This document shows positions 34,131 through 46,649 of a stretch of 64,000 nucleotides of DNA, piece by piece (position 1 is the stretch's first letter; the number at the start of each line of letters is the position of its first letter). The translations under genes and the position numbers were made by a program. The notes beneath the pieces were generated by a model. It saw nothing but the letters and a program-made list of their open reading frames with translations, ran no database searches and was not told the DNA's origin. The DNA lies in the NCBI RefSeq assembly GCF_907165205.1, contig NC_058190.1:12966001-13030000 (forward strand), read 5' to 3'. The stretch comes from Coccinella septempunctata. Its lineage: Eukaryota > Arthropoda > Insecta > Coleoptera > Coccinellidae.

Positions 34131-35060
34131 AAATAACTATTTTTTCAAATATTTAGACTATAATCATCGATAAAAACTCATCAAATCAACAATGTTTCTT
34201 CCATTTTCTATGAAGTTTCGAATATGTCAGAAGATGTGAAAAGTTTCTAGCAAAATAATTTAATTGTAGAGGACACTGAAACTCATTCTAAAGAAAATCA
34301 TGCAATTCAGTTCCTTTAGTTCAGTAATGGATTTTCATCAAATATGTATTGACCACATCGATTTAATATTTTTAGAGAATTAAAGATATTGAGTTTCTAA
34401 CTGTGATTTATTCATATTTCTGAAATAGGTAAAACCCTATTTCATAATTTTGAACACAAAAAAAGCAAAAAACATAATAACTTTTCATTCAAGATTCATG
34501 TCTCTTACCTATGGATAATGTGAACGGTTAAAATTTTGACCAAGATTGCTTGGATTCTTGTAATATATGACTCAAGGAAAGAAATGCTTTTCGCATGTTG
34601 GGAGAAATCTGCTAGTAACTTGTTCAGTGACTCTCCAAACAAAATTTTGCTAGTAACTTTTTAAGTGACTTTCCAAACATAATGACGATATTAATCAAAG
34701 ATTATAGAGAAGAAAGATAGGAAACGCCCTCATATCTCTAGTAGTAAAAATTGACTACATTTTGGCCAGTGAAAACACATTTGACGATAAGTTGGCGCTG
34801 AAAACGTATTGTCAATACAAAAAACTATTTAATAACAGTTTTTTCTGTTTTATAATTGAGGGGCGCGAATTTCAAAATCGACCTTGTTGAGACCACAAAA
34901 AAAACATACTATGAGCGACAAAACAAAAGTATAAGGTTTTGTTTTGTGACCATGTTCAATGTTCTGAACATTGTTTGAAGTCAATTGATATCATAGAATT
35001 ACGCTGCCGGATGTGCAACATTTTCATTTTTAATTTATGAAAAATTTACAAAAATATTGA

Positions 35061-35847
35061 ATTATGGATAACGAATAGTGCTTCGACACAAGGGTATGAT
35101 ATGGTGATCTTCTATACGTCTCTATACGTATTTCAGTGCAATATGTTGTTTTGAATTAATAGACTTAGTTGAATTTTTACGATTTATATCAGATATTTAT
35201 ATGAACTAGTATTCAATATACATCATAGCATACACATTTATGTTACTTACATATTATTTACAGAATTTTCTTAACCACAATTGAAAAACACCTTACAGGT
35301 GGTAGGTAGGTATACAAGACTTGTACGTTAGTATAGTTTCTTTATGATTTCTTTATGGTATGGTCCCTTTATGTAACAATTAATATACAAATTGATTAAT
35401 GAACGAACAAAACACTCACAGCAGGTTTCATGAAACTTTGACTTTCCAAACAACAATTTCACATTCACTCGATTCCTATATTCCCAAATCGAAATCAATG
35501 AAACCTTTGCATTTCTGAATATATTGAAGAAGTAGCAATTGAGAATCTTTGAATGGACGTATAAAAGTCATAAATTCCCCCGAAATGGACCCTTCATACA
35601 AGGGACGCTTCCTGCAAACAACCATTCACGTGGTTCTCAATTGACTTGCAGTAAAATGTTCACTGCACATGGCGTAGTCAGTTGTCTACTCTCTGAAAAT
35701 TTCGTAGCACAGAAAATAAAAATCAATGAATGACCGAGTCACATGTTACCAATTTTGATACTTACATTTCAATTTTCCTTAGTGAAGTAAAACACTCAAT
35801 TCAGGAAAATCTATTTTCTTTGATCCACAGTTCTTGACCATGCCATA
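35061..35847. other. Spacer, no gene seen
   Basis: AT-rich; the frame 35539-35733 has no known motif. Confidence 0.35.
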
Positions 35848-35985
35848 ATTTTCGAACGCTCGGTTGTTCAATTCTGGTTTAAGCCGAGATTTCAGTTAAT
35901 CCTGGATTAACGTGACAGATTTGAACGGAAATGTCAAAATTAATCCAGGATCAACTTTAATCACGAATTGAACAACCGGGCCTTA
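35848..35985. mobile_element. Small palindromic MITE, PIF/Harbinger-like
   Basis: CGGTTGTTCAATTC (35861-35874) is matched by GAATTGAACAACCG (35965-35978). Inner pairs such as TTAATCCTGGATTAA and TTAATCCAGGATCAA extend the palindrome. The right end GGGCCTTA suggests a GGCC terminus with a TTA/TAA target, as in PIF/Harbinger MITEs; this class is inferred. Confidence 0.6.
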
Positions 35986-36131
35986 GAGGTTTGAGATTTT
36001 CACTAAGAAATTAGATGAAGAAATTCAATAATCAGCAACTACAACGAGCTAGATAAACAAAAGAAGGTACGAGAATCGAAACATTCAAAACCTGTTTGAT
36101 CAAAATGGCCATCTGCAATCTTAGTCTTAGG

Positions 36132-36273
36132 GTGACCGGCCACTGAATGCGAAGTTGTGCGAAGCTTAGCGTTTTCAGTACTAATATAATTGACAAGCTA
36201 GGAATCGAGTGACGCAGCTCGTGATTTAGCATTGAAAAAGCTCAGCTTCGCTCAACTTCGCATTCGGTGTGAC
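36132..36273. mobile_element. Hairpin MITE abutting a fold-back element
   Basis: Left terminus AGGGTGACCGGCCACTGAAT followed by GCGAAGTTGTGCGAAGCT is mirrored at the right by AGCTCAGCTTCGCTCAACTT and CGCATTCGGTGTGAC. The right end runs directly into the arm of the next fold-back at 36274, whose own outermost bases are missing, so this MITE marks a rearranged or insertion junction. Confidence 0.6.
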
Positions 36274-37020
36274 GAAAATTCATTTTCTCAGAAAAAAAAT
36301 ATTTGGCAAAAAAATCCTGAAACAGGTCAATTTTTTTTTCATTTCTACCAAATGTTTATGCATTTTTGAAGGATTTTTGTTCCACCCTGTGCCATCCCCA
36401 TAAACCCTCTAAATTTTTGAATAGGGAAAGTGGTTCATATGGTACTTTTTTGCCAAGGTCTTTGTTTCTTCTTTACAGGCGTGTAGAAATTTTCCAAAAA
36501 AAATTTGTTTTTTGAAAAATTTGTTAGTTCAAAGAGGTTTTCAGTAGGTGCACTTGGTCATGGCTCATTACAAGATAAGTTAAATTAAATGTTCAAAATG
36601 ACCACCATCGTTCTGGGTGCAATAATCAAAGCGCTTGGGGTTGAAAGGGGTTGAAAGTTGTGCATGAACAAAACTGTAATGGTCGACTTTCATTCGGTGA
36701 CAAATTTCATCAGGTACCATCGTCTCAAAGTAAATGAGCCATGACGAAGTGCACATACTGAAAACCTCTTTGAAGTAACTAATTCTTCAAAAAAAATTTT
36801 TTTCTTGTAACTTTCTTGCCAAAAAAGTACCACATGACCCACTTTCCCTATTCAAAAAATTTAGAGGGTTGATGGGGATGGCACAGGGTGCAACAAAAAT
36901 CCTTCAAAAATGCATAAAAATTTGGTAAAAGTGAAACAAAAATTGACCTGTTTCAGGATTTTGTTGCCAAATACTTTCTTCTGAGAAAATGAATTTGTTC
37001 CATAGTTTTGACGCGCACTG
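36274..37020. mobile_element. Fold-back element with mariner-like C-terminal scrap
   Basis: Near-complete palindrome: the left half 36280-36600 matches the right half 36700-37005 (for example CCTGTGCCATCCCCATAAAC against GTTGATGGGGATGGCACAGG). The right terminus ends ...GACGCGCACTG|TA, a Tc1/mariner-like end with TA; the left terminus is lost. Near the centre the minus strand encodes RFDYCTQNDGGHFEH (about 36600-36644), the C-terminal signature of a mariner-type transposase family common in insects. Non-autonomous. Confidence 0.75.
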
Positions 37021-38298
37021 TATATAGAGAGATACTTATTCCTGAGATTGCATAATGTACCTAATGATTCAGGCAGTTGCATAATGGAATAGAACTTAAA
37101 TGCAGAATAATTTATTCATCTCTAAGTTTTTACCAAATATAGATTCTGCTATAAGTAAACAAAAACAATACAAATGCCAAATTGGATCTATTCGTATATT
37201 TCGTAGTCGAACTTATCGAGCATGCTTATCTCTGCTCGGTAAACATGTTTGGCTCTCCTTTAGAAAAAAGAGGACGAAAAGGAACTGGCAAATCTGTTTA
37301 CAGAAAATTCGCAACACGCTTAAAAGTTTTTTTGAAGAATGATTTATTATGTCTCGGCTGATATGCGGAACGATACTCGTTTCAATAATACCCATTTTTC
37401 TGAAAAATAGCAATTATAGCAGTTGGCTTCTGAGTGTTCGATTCTTCTATTTGTAAGATCAGCATTACTTTCCTGTCAGGAAGTAAAGTATATAATTCGA
37501 TTATATAGTTTCCTAAATATTTGAAACATCGAAAAGAATATTGAAATATACCATTGTCTTTTTATTTTTGGAATTCATTATCTATTCAGTAGGTTATCTC
37601 CAAGATAATCCGTAAAGAATGACAGTTTCAATTACAACGATTAGTTATCTGTTTTACTCGTGAAATAATTTATTTCATTCAATCCAAAGATTAGATGTTG
37701 AATAAAAATACCTAAGAGCTATGCTACTGTTACCCAGTTCACGGGAGTTGTGGAAACTATGCATCAGGTATTTGGCTACTTGATGGATCCATATCAATCA
37801 GTTCCCAATCGATAATCCAGTTATGGACATAATGTATAAATAATACAGGAGCACCTCATGGTGAATTTTTAATAAGTCGAGAAACCAAGGGCTTTCGGCC
37901 AACTTACATAATCAAGAATTTCCTGGAAGGGAAGGTGAATTTTGTTTTAACATGATCGCTGTCTGCTGATTGAATTCAAGAATTGGTTCTCAGGAACCCT
38001 GTACAGAACCCACCATTCATTTGAATTTGTTTATATTTAGAAAATTATCGATTGCATTTCATTGAAACCTACTAAATGGAGGCATTAGTTTCTCCGAGTT
38101 CAGTTAAAAACATTGAACTCTAAAAGAGAGCTCAATGGTGAAAAAGGTTCTGGTGGTGCGTTCCTTTTACATACTGGTATTGTGAATTAAAATATTCTCG
38201 AAACATCATCTTCATTTACCTCATATATTTTGCCATCCTTCAGCATTTTCTTCCACATATCAAGAGGAAAATGAACCCTAAATAAAAATATCTATATA
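37021..38298. other. Spacer, no gene seen
   Basis: The frame 37100-37342 (basic, 80 codons) has no recognisable motif. Nothing else noticed. Confidence 0.35.
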
Positions 38299-39889
38299 CA
38301 GGGTGTGGCGTAATGAATGGATATAATATAGTGCCTGCGGGTAGAGGACCTTATGGCGGTTCAGAAAAATGAAAAATATATTTTATAAGTGCCTTGGTTT
38401 TCGAGATATTGGAACTGTTTTTTTGGATAGTATTCCTGGATAGATGCGCTATCGCTATCGCGCATGAACAGATTTTCATAAAAAAAGAAGAATTTTTCGT
38501 TTTGCTTTTTCTTTTCCTAAGTTCAACCCAGCGTGGTGTAAAAAATAATATGTTTTCCTGAGTGCCAAAGCAAGAGGAAACATGCTTGTTTCACTGAGAT
38601 TCTGAAATGGTATAACTCACCCTATTTCCAGCATTAAATACAAAATGAATTTCTATTACAATGAGTCAAGGCAGAGTTTGATGTAAGCCTTTTTCTTTAA
38701 TTTTTAGAAACTGAAATGAGACTTGCAAGCAGAATAAAGCAATTATTCATAAGAAGTTGTGAGGCATCTAGTAGAGCTACTAGTGCCCACTTATTTGAAC
38801 ACTTTTTGTAAAATTCGATTCAATTAAACGATATTTTAAAATTGGATTTTTTCTCTCGTATTCTTTCATTATTAAGCCCTATAGTTATAAAGTTGATAGT
38901 TTTTAAGCGAATCTCAAGTAACGAAGTGAATTTTAGCACTTTCGTAATCAAGAAAAAAAGCTAATAATTAATTTCTATTACATTGAGTCAAGACCTTTGG
39001 TCCAAAAATGCTGAAATTTAATTCATAACTTGAAATTAACTTGAAAATATTGATTTCACAACGTTTGGGTTCAATGATAAAAGAAAACGAGAAAAAATAA
39101 CAATTTTAAAATACCGTTTCTTCGAATAAAGTTTCACAAATAATCTTTAAATTGGCCACCATGAGTTCTGATACATGCTCTATAGTCTACACTTTCTAAT
39201 GAATCATAATCATAGCGTTTTTGCATATCAACAATTTTAAAATGAGTAGGTATCGTTTCATTGAATTAAATTTCACAAAAGATGCTCTAAGAGGCCACCA
39301 TGAGCTTTAGTATATGCTCTATACATTCTCATAGATGATTGTTTTATTCTGCTTGCATTTCTCATTTTAGCTGCTAAAAATTTTAGAAACACTGTTTACA
39401 TTAAACTAGGCCTCAACTGAATGCAATAGGAATTTATTTTGTATTAAATGCTGAAAATATAGAGAGTTATACCATTTCGGAATCTCAATGAAACGGGCAT
39501 GTTTTTTCTTGCATTGGCTCTCAGGTAACTATATTATTTTTTACACCGCGCTAGGTTGAACTTATGAAAAAAAAATAAGCAAAACGGAAAAGTTGAGTCA
39601 GATCTTTTTTTCATCAAGAACTATTCATGGGCCTTAAAAATAATGAATTACATTCGATAGATCATCTATCCAGGAATACTATCCAAAAAACAGTTTGAAA
39701 AAATTCCTTCATTTGGAGTCTTGCCAGCAAAGCGACTGGCAAAGGGTATAATTCTCTTGAATTTTCGAAAATCTCCAATATCTCGAAAACCAAGGCACTT
39801 TTACTTAAACGTAAAATATATTTTTCTGAACCGCCATAGAGTCCTCTACCCGCAGGCTCCATATTATCCATTCATTACGCCACACCCTG
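38299..39889. mobile_element. Fold-back element, 1591 bp, TA target duplication
   Basis: Termini CAGGGTGTGGCGTAATGAAT and its complement are flanked by TA (38297-38298, 39890-39891). Arms of roughly 500 bp align (CGATATTGG/CCAATATCTCGAAAACCAAGG region, TTCAACC..GCG, GGAAACATGCTTGTTTCA, GCAAGCAGAATAAA). The centre holds two imperfect tandem copies (about 39120-39195 and 39245-39330) of a minus-strand scrap reading YRACIRTHGGQF and YRAYTKAHGG, the same mariner-like C-terminal signature as at 36.6 kb. No full transposase remains. Confidence 0.85.
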
Positions 39890-39891
39890 TA

Positions 39892-41595
39892 TAATCGGCT
39901 CCAAGAAAAATCCAAACGCAATTATGAAAATAATGCAATAATGAAAAAATTGTGGCCGAGTCAGCCAATCCTCTTAAGTGCATACACTACCCCGCTTATA
40001 GGCTCTTGTCTTGGTCCCAGTAGTGCCTCCCTCAGATTTTTAGGTATATGTAATAAATACGATCGTTTTTTTCAAATCATTCACGCGGAAATGCAATATG
40101 CACCTTCACTAGTCTTCTTCAAAAGGAGAGATGAATTTATTGAATTAATTATTCCTTTATTTTCGTAGTCAAAGTGATAAAGTATGGAGAACATATTAGT
40201 ATTAGATGGCACGAATAAATAGAATGATCAGAACATCTCAAACGACTGATGAGTTGGATAATTATTATTGCATAGTTACTATAGTTGTTGATTTATCCTG
40301 TAATATTAGCATCAACAGAACCAACGCGAAAGTTTACATTTGATAAATCCGTCTTTCTATCCAAATTGTGATTGCGGTGGGAGAAGGTGTATAGCGTAAT
40401 GACGGAGTCTTGGATTGGATTGGATTCGGTTAGTCTTGGCTATTAGAATTTCAATTGAATTAAAAAAAATTGTATGAAAAATGTTGCTCAAAACGAGAAA
40501 AATCAAAAAATTCATTCTTCCAAAATCAATTTTTCAAGAATTGCTTCGTATTTTCATGTCTTATTAGATACGTATGATTTAATACAAAAAAGTTAATTTC
40601 ATAAGATTCTCAACAAACTTTATGAATTCACACAAAATGAGAACTTCTGAAAACTGAAAACATCGTAAACAATAACGTATTCATTCAGAAAACATTCAGA
40701 ACATTCATGAATGTGTTCGATGAATCTTTCCATATTTCTGATAAAATTATTCTATTGAAATATCAATTAACTAAATTCCAATACATTTTTGACATAGATT
40801 AGTTGCACGTGGTCAACAGTCAACATGAGATTTTCGAGTTATTCAGATCGAATTTTTTCTGGAGGGTCGTCAAAGTTGGTGTGGCTTCCGAATTACTCAG
40901 GTTCGTCTTGCATATCTTTTTCCTTATCTTTGCGATCTTGATTTTCAGTAAATTGGATGAGGTGTGTTATTATTGGTAAATAAAGAAGTTTATTGCAATT
41001 TTCTACAAACATATGACATATACTTCCAAGAATAATTTTTCTCCCATTTATTTCTGGTCGTGGACTATTTATCCTTAGGTTCACTTTTATCATTAAGTAT
41101 ATTTTGGAGGTAACTCAATGCTATAGTGAAAACTCAGTTATCAATGTTAATTTAGTGTTGCTCTGCTGGAGTCATACATCTTTGTAAGACAATCTGTGGT
41201 TAGAAGTATTTGTTTCAGAACTAAACTGATTGGTCACCTTCGTTCGTTAGAATTTGAGTTCCTTGTGGCGACGTCAAAATTGAACCCGAGGTGGAAATTT
41301 CAAGCACAAAATCTCGCTTTAGAAATTGAAAGAATCAAAACACATATTACCATCCACTCACTGTTCTAAGAGGGCGAATTCATCTTGAAGGGGTTTCAAT
41401 TCTCGATATTTTTTCTATTTGTAACTGCTTGTTTTATAACGTACCAAAAAAAAAAATAGTCGTCAAATAGAACTATAGAATTTTGAATGTCGACATTCTG
41501 TGCCTGAACGTAAGTCTTAGATTATCTGCTGTTACCCGGTAAACTATCAAGTTAGCATTCTAGATTGTATTAAAATTATCAACAAATTATAAAGC
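39892..41595. other. Spacer, no gene seen
   Basis: The frame 39941-40168 (75 codons) has no recognisable motif. The rest is AT-rich without visible repeats. Confidence 0.35.
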
Positions 41596-43180
41596 TGGTT
41601 TGCAATGAAGCGACGCACAGTGGTCAGAAATCCCGAAAAGCTGGCCAAAAGTAAAAAAAAATGTTTTTTCTATGGACTGTCATGGTTGGGTTTCGGACCA
41701 CTGTGCGACGTGCCGAAAGCATATATAATGATTCAAAAGTACCTTCTTCAAGAATGGGGAGAAAACAGAAAGCGAGTGGAAATATTCGGTTGATGAATGT
41801 TTCAGATTTCAGACTTTCAGAGGGAACATTCCAATGTTGCTATAGATAACTTATCTTTCCAAAGTACTGTTTCGCGATATGTTAGCGTTTTCCGTGGAAA
41901 AAAAAGTATTAAGGAAATAGGGAAGTGGTCGACCGAAGAAGAGGCAATGTTGAATTGTTGAAAATGTGATGACAGGAGATCCACGGACCTCTGTTCAGGT
42001 TTTACTTTTCGTCTAAACTGGCTGGTGTCACACGATTTTGGAAGAAGACATCAATTTGTTTCCTTAAATTATGTGCTTTGATGTGTTATCAGAAAATTGA
42101 AGATGTTGAGGATGGCCTGTTGCCACTGCCAGTAGTTTCTCAATCAATTCATTTATAACCTGAATCAATTTTCGGTTTCATCTTCCTTGGTATTTGAACT
42201 CTAAAAATATGAGGATATGGAGCAGCTTAAGAAAATAGAAAATTGGGATCCCAATACAATCACAAACCTTGAAATTTGTTGTGCTATCAGTCAGATGCAA
42301 ATTGTGGGATCTATTTTCTTTCATGGAACTCTAAAAGCAGAATATTATAATGGAGAAATTATCATGTCTTTTACATCTGAATTGAATGAGTGGTCCAATA
42401 GTTATTTACAACAAGATGGACCCAAAGCTCACCCAGCTGCAGAAACCATAGCTAAACGTTAAATAATGTTTTTCGGGTTCCACTCATTAGCCTCAAGCAT
42501 GAATTTCCTCCAAGATCGTGTGATCCACACACTGTAATTTTTCTTCTGGCCTCAGTTGAAGAATTCTTTCTTCTTCCTGATCTGGAACAATTCGAGACTA
42601 CAATAATTGCAAAAATTCATCCAATTAACGATGATCTTTCCATTTTAAATAATGATTTTGAATCAGCTAAAAGAAGATGTGTAAAATGTTTGTAGTAAAG
42701 ACGTTTCCACTAATTAATTGAATTGTAGAGAACTCTGAAACTCATTGTAATTAGTTCAGTTATGGTTTGTTATCAAGTTTTGGCCAAATTGAGATTTTCA
42801 CTGTGATATATTCATAGTACTGAAATAGCTACAAACTTTTTACATGACTGAAAGTATAAAAAACATCAAATTATGAATTTCGGTTAAAATTTTTACCAAG
42901 AATTCTTTCAATCACCTGTGATTGATTGGAATTTGATATCTATCTCAATAAAAGAAACGCCTTTTGCATGTACGTTGGAAGAGAACACTTTTCTAGTAAC
43001 TTTTTCTGAGAAAGTGCCTTACATACAAAATTACGATCTATGGGTTAACTCAATCAATGCATGTTTATCTACATTATGGGAATATGTAGTGATACAAGAG
43101 AAGAATTACTTTCAGTCACAAAAATCATGAAAATTTCATTGCCTACTTGACGATGAATTTTTTTGAACGCACGTTATGAC
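41596..43180 (+). mobile_element. Mariner-like element remnant
   Basis: Region aligned in part with the inside of the fold-back at 32.8-35.1 kb (42340-42580 with 33465-33665; 42700-43030 with 34240-34690). It contains the transposase relic entered separately. The first part (41605-41850) has duplicated words GTGGTCAGAAATCC / TTTCGGACCACTGTGCG around an A-rich run. Ends are not defined. Confidence 0.5.
41930..42590 (+). pseudogene. Mariner-like transposase relic
   Basis: The longest open piece, 42217-42462, reads CAISQMQIVGSIFFHGTLKA, then YYNGEIIMSF and YLQQDGPKAHPAAETIAK. This is the middle of mariner-type transposases, and QQDGPKAH holds the second catalytic Asp. Continuation in other frames (42470-42560) gives FGFPLISLKHEFPPRSCD and a degraded FFLAS block, matching the FG..IS...fPpRS.DL..FFLW pattern. 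Upstream (41965-42060) weak similarity to the HTH-catalytic linker is seen. Many breaks; non-functional. Confidence 0.75.
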
Positions 43181-45188
43181 AGTGTGCAACTCTGTCACAG
43201 AGTATAGACAGTTTTTGTGTAATCTTATTTCAACCATAAAATTTAAAGAAAACAACATCCATGGAATATCACACAATTTTCTTCCCAAAATTTCATAGTT
43301 TCAAGGTTTGTATTACGATATAGAGGATATTCTCTGATGAAATTCCTGTATTCAATTGTCTTTCCAGATTACATAAAAAATGAGCACAAGTTTGTTGAAA
43401 GTTTCTTTTGCCTTAAATTTTTGATTTTTCGTGAATTCAAGTCAAGAGTTAAAAAAACTCAATACATAAAATAAATGAGGTAGGTGAAACAATATTTTGA
43501 TCGTAAATACTCAAAATGTTCAAATAATGTTCAAAATAAGTCAAATCGATCATGACTTATGAAAACGCCAATATCGCGCTTATTGCACACCCTATTTTAT
43601 TATTCCGTTCACTAGCAAATTTCATTGATTTCGAAAAGTCACCGAGGTCTTTTCTGCCTACTTTTTCTAGTTTCATTTTATTTGTGTGAAATGTCTGATT
43701 TTTCAATAAGTTAATGAAGAAAAAAATGTAGAACCTCTCTTCTTTCGACTTATTTTTGATATTCGAAGAAAATCACAATAACTCATCCAAATTAACAAAA
43801 TCAGCGTTACTTATAGTTCTTGAATCAAATAATGTAATTGATTGATCTATTGATCAATTATAATGAGTAAACAAAAGATGAAAAAAAAAATAACCAACAC
43901 ATTTCAAACCCTAACCCCTAATATGTCCTTCAGAAAAAGAATGTCATTGCGTTCAATTAGATGAACATTTTTATATTTTTGAATTGTTTTGTAGTCAAAG
44001 TTTCTGTTACCTTTTCAAGTTGTTTTATTAGTTGTTGATTCAATTATGCTGTTCGTAATTGGCTACAATTATGTTTTTCATAATTGGCTAGCAGTCCTCA
44101 TGAATTTCTATAATTCCTCTCTTAATATGAAAAAAAGAGATATTATACGAGAGAAAAATCGCTAGAATCCACATTTTACTAAATTATGTGAAGAATTCAT
44201 GTTAATACAAACAGAGAGTTTCATATTTTTTACAACAAGCATAGTTGCAATAAAATTTTTGATGGGATTGAAACTAGAAATATATAGCAGGTAGCAGGAC
44301 AGACCCCAATTACTTTACAAGGCAATAACATTGACTATCGAATGAAAAAATAAACTATAGGGTGTGCCATTCCAAATAAGCTCAAAATTTGCGTTTGAAT
44401 ACGTTATGAATCAATTGTCTCATTTTGAATACCCAGTAGATTTCCCAATCATTCGAAATACTCAGTAATTGTTTCCATTGCTGAAGTATTTTTTCAAACT
44501 TATTCCGTAATGCAGAAACATATGTTGGTCATTCACGCTTCAAAACATTTGAAGAAGTAAAACCTAATGCATCCAAATGCTTGTCTAAAAAAAGTTTGAA
44601 CTGTTCACCGTAATGGACAGCGTCAACTTTGGAGCACCCTGATTATTCTGCACGTGATGTACGTTGAAAGTTGAGCTTTTTTCATTTGCGGTATTGATAA
44701 GCTCTAATCAACACCGGTCTATCGCCACCCTTCTTCTATATGGTTAACTTCCAGTCCTGGGCAATTATTGTATTATTATTCAAAGCCAACTCGGCGTTAA
44801 CCACTTTTAACTGTTCCTTAATTTAAATCAATGAATTTTTTCATATATAATTGGAGAGTTTATCATTCACTCTTCACGAAGCATGAAGGATAGTTGAGAT
44901 TTTTCAAAGTTTTTAAACAATAATAATTCCTAACGTACATGTTATTGATCTCATACATACATAGAAATACATGAAAAATAAAAAAAATACATAAAAAAGA
45001 AAAAAATGACCAAATTATACACAGCAAAAAAAGATTTTCATTTCTGACACGAAAAGTTTGGGTTGCCTTTAAAATGTTTCGAATACCGTCCTCCCTTCGT
45101 TGATGAGGATGCATGACAAAGTCTTCAATTATAGGTAGGTACGTGAAAAGATGCTCAGTTTAAAATAAAAATTGATCTACAAAATGAT
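43181..45188. other. Spacer, no gene seen
   Basis: AT-rich. The minus-strand frame 44863-45114 begins MHPHQRREDGIRNILKATQT before a hydrophobic run; it could be an exon scrap but nothing supports this further. No repeats resolved. Confidence 0.35.
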
Positions 45189-45409
45189 AAAGGGTTAAGT
45201 ATACGGGGAGAGTTCACTAGCTCAGTGTAAAAACGATCTGGAAAAAGTTGAACTTTCGGCGACTTTACACGCCACTCGCTGGCTTTGGAGCGAGCTGCTT
45301 GTTAACTAGCCGTACTCACAGTAGCTCGCACACAAATTGTTAATATCAGTATCAACACGTGGTTTCTACACGCCAGCTAGTTGGCGACTGAGACTGAACT
45401 GAGCAAGTG

Positions 45410-46649
45410 AGAAATTATTATTTTTATTTTCGCACTCGGTTGGCCATGGAAATTTGACACATGCTACTCTGTAGAGTACGAAAATGTTGGGTTATGACGC
45501 TTGTCAAAAGACTTTAGTGCTTAAATCAGCACTATGTTGTCCGTTCTAGGTAACAGTTTCAGTAATTAGGTATTTTATCATGTCGAATCACTTCGGAAAA
45601 TATGAAGTCGAAAATATGTGATGAACATAATTGAAGTTTATACAAACTGATTGAAGTCATACCAAATCTAGTTATTTGCATGGAAAATACAAGCGGTCAG
45701 TTTTTGAAAATATTTATTTTTGCTATGGAAGAAAATTGAATTGTTGACACATAATATGCAGAATCTTGAGGAGAGCTAATGTTGGTTATCTTCTTTGGCT
45801 AAAGGTTGAATCAACGCGAAGATGGATATGATGTAGTGTTTGGGAATTGGTATTTCTCGAAGAAATTAACGGATAATTACACGAATGTTAAATATTTAAA
45901 CAAAAATCATCTTGCATCAATGGAAATCGAAAGAATTGAAAGAAGGCAAGAGGAACTTCACCTTTAAACAAAAATTTCACAGGAATTAACAATTAACAGG
46001 AAAACTGGCTCTTCATTCATAACTGTTTATTTCTCGGTTTATTTTTAATACTTTGATATGATAATATTAATTATAAATTTATTAATTCCTGAGCCATTTA
46101 CAATGTATAGGACAATTCAAATGAAAAATAGAAAAATTAATTTTCTGGAACTTATTCCAAGATGACATTAATCGAAAAGCCTATAATAACTTTTCTCATC
46201 AGTTCACCCTAAAATAAAATTCTCAAATTCCACCACTTTTTTGGTCTCCCAAGAGAAGGAAATTCTTTGTCATCCTCATCATTCACAATCTTTCTGATTG
46301 AGGAATTATTCAGCTAAAATATAAGTCGTTTAGATTCAGATGAAACATTATATAAATTCACTTACATTGAATATGTTCGCTACCTGATATATTGTACATT
46401 TTAGAATATCAGGCTTATTATTTGAATGAGCGGAACTGAATTCTAGATAGCACTTCCTGAAACCCTGTCTTCTCTCTTTTTCAATCACTTTCGGCATTTT
46501 TGTAATATTAATTGATATTAGTTGTGGCAACGGCGTTATGACATTAACGACATTTCATGAGTGCCAACGTTACTCCGTTCTAGTTACAAAACCTTGAGAA
46601 AATTATTTTATGGCCAACCGAGTGCTAAAATAAAAGTGAATGGAGTATA
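45410..46649 (-). mobile_element. TIR element with spliced HTH ORF, copy 3
   Basis: Terminal repeats contain TTTTAGCACTCGGTTGGCCAT (given here as TTTTAGCACTCGGTTGGCC) at the minus-strand start and its inverted match at 45428-45446. The body aligns throughout with copies at 24792 and 58569. No target duplication was resolved. It carries the intact two-exon ORF at 46209-46497. The rest, about 0.75 kb toward the 45.4-kb end, is non-coding but well conserved among copies. Confidence 0.8.
46209..46497 (-). CDS. Small two-exon HTH protein of a TIR element, 78 aa
   Basis: Exon 1 46497-46366 (44 codons) starts MPKVIEKERRQGF and includes ILKCTIYQVANIFN. The intron 46365-46314 is 52 bp with GTAAGT and TTTTAG ends, in phase 0. 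Exon 2 46313-46209 reads LNNSSIRKIVNDEDDKEF, then PSLGRPKKWWNL, and ends TAG. The second half fits the helix-turn-helix plus GRPxK linker that opens many Tc1/mariner/IS630-type transposases (..vs..TI.rI..E......GRPkK). The catalytic domain is absent: at 78 residues this is only the DNA-binding part. The splice sites and exon 2 are conserved in the copies at 24.9 and 58.7 kb, where exon 1 is frame-damaged. It may bind the element's own terminal repeats; this is inference. Confidence 0.55.

Larger units (their letters stand above)
32770..35060. mobile_element. Large fold-back carrying a mariner-like transposase scrap, with nested insertions
   Basis: The arm 32770-33090 matches 34750-35060 in inverted orientation. 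Landmarks are GCGCTGAAAACGTATTGTCA / TGACAATACGTTTTCAGCGC, GTTTTGTCGCTCA / TGAGCGACAAAAC and ACACCGTATTTCAT / GCAGCGTAATTCTA. Between the arms lie a 257-bp MITE (33171-33427), a transposase remnant (about 33465-33665) alignable to the element at 42340-42580, and a CG-rich insertion (33670-34130). The section 34240-34690 aligns with 42700-43030, confirming a shared parent element. Outer limits are approximate, and no target duplication was found. Confidence 0.65.

Noticed and set aside
36600..36660. GGGGTTGAAAGGGGTTGAAAG as a regulatory repeat
   Set aside because: It is a short local duplication within the centre of the fold-back next to the transposase scrap.
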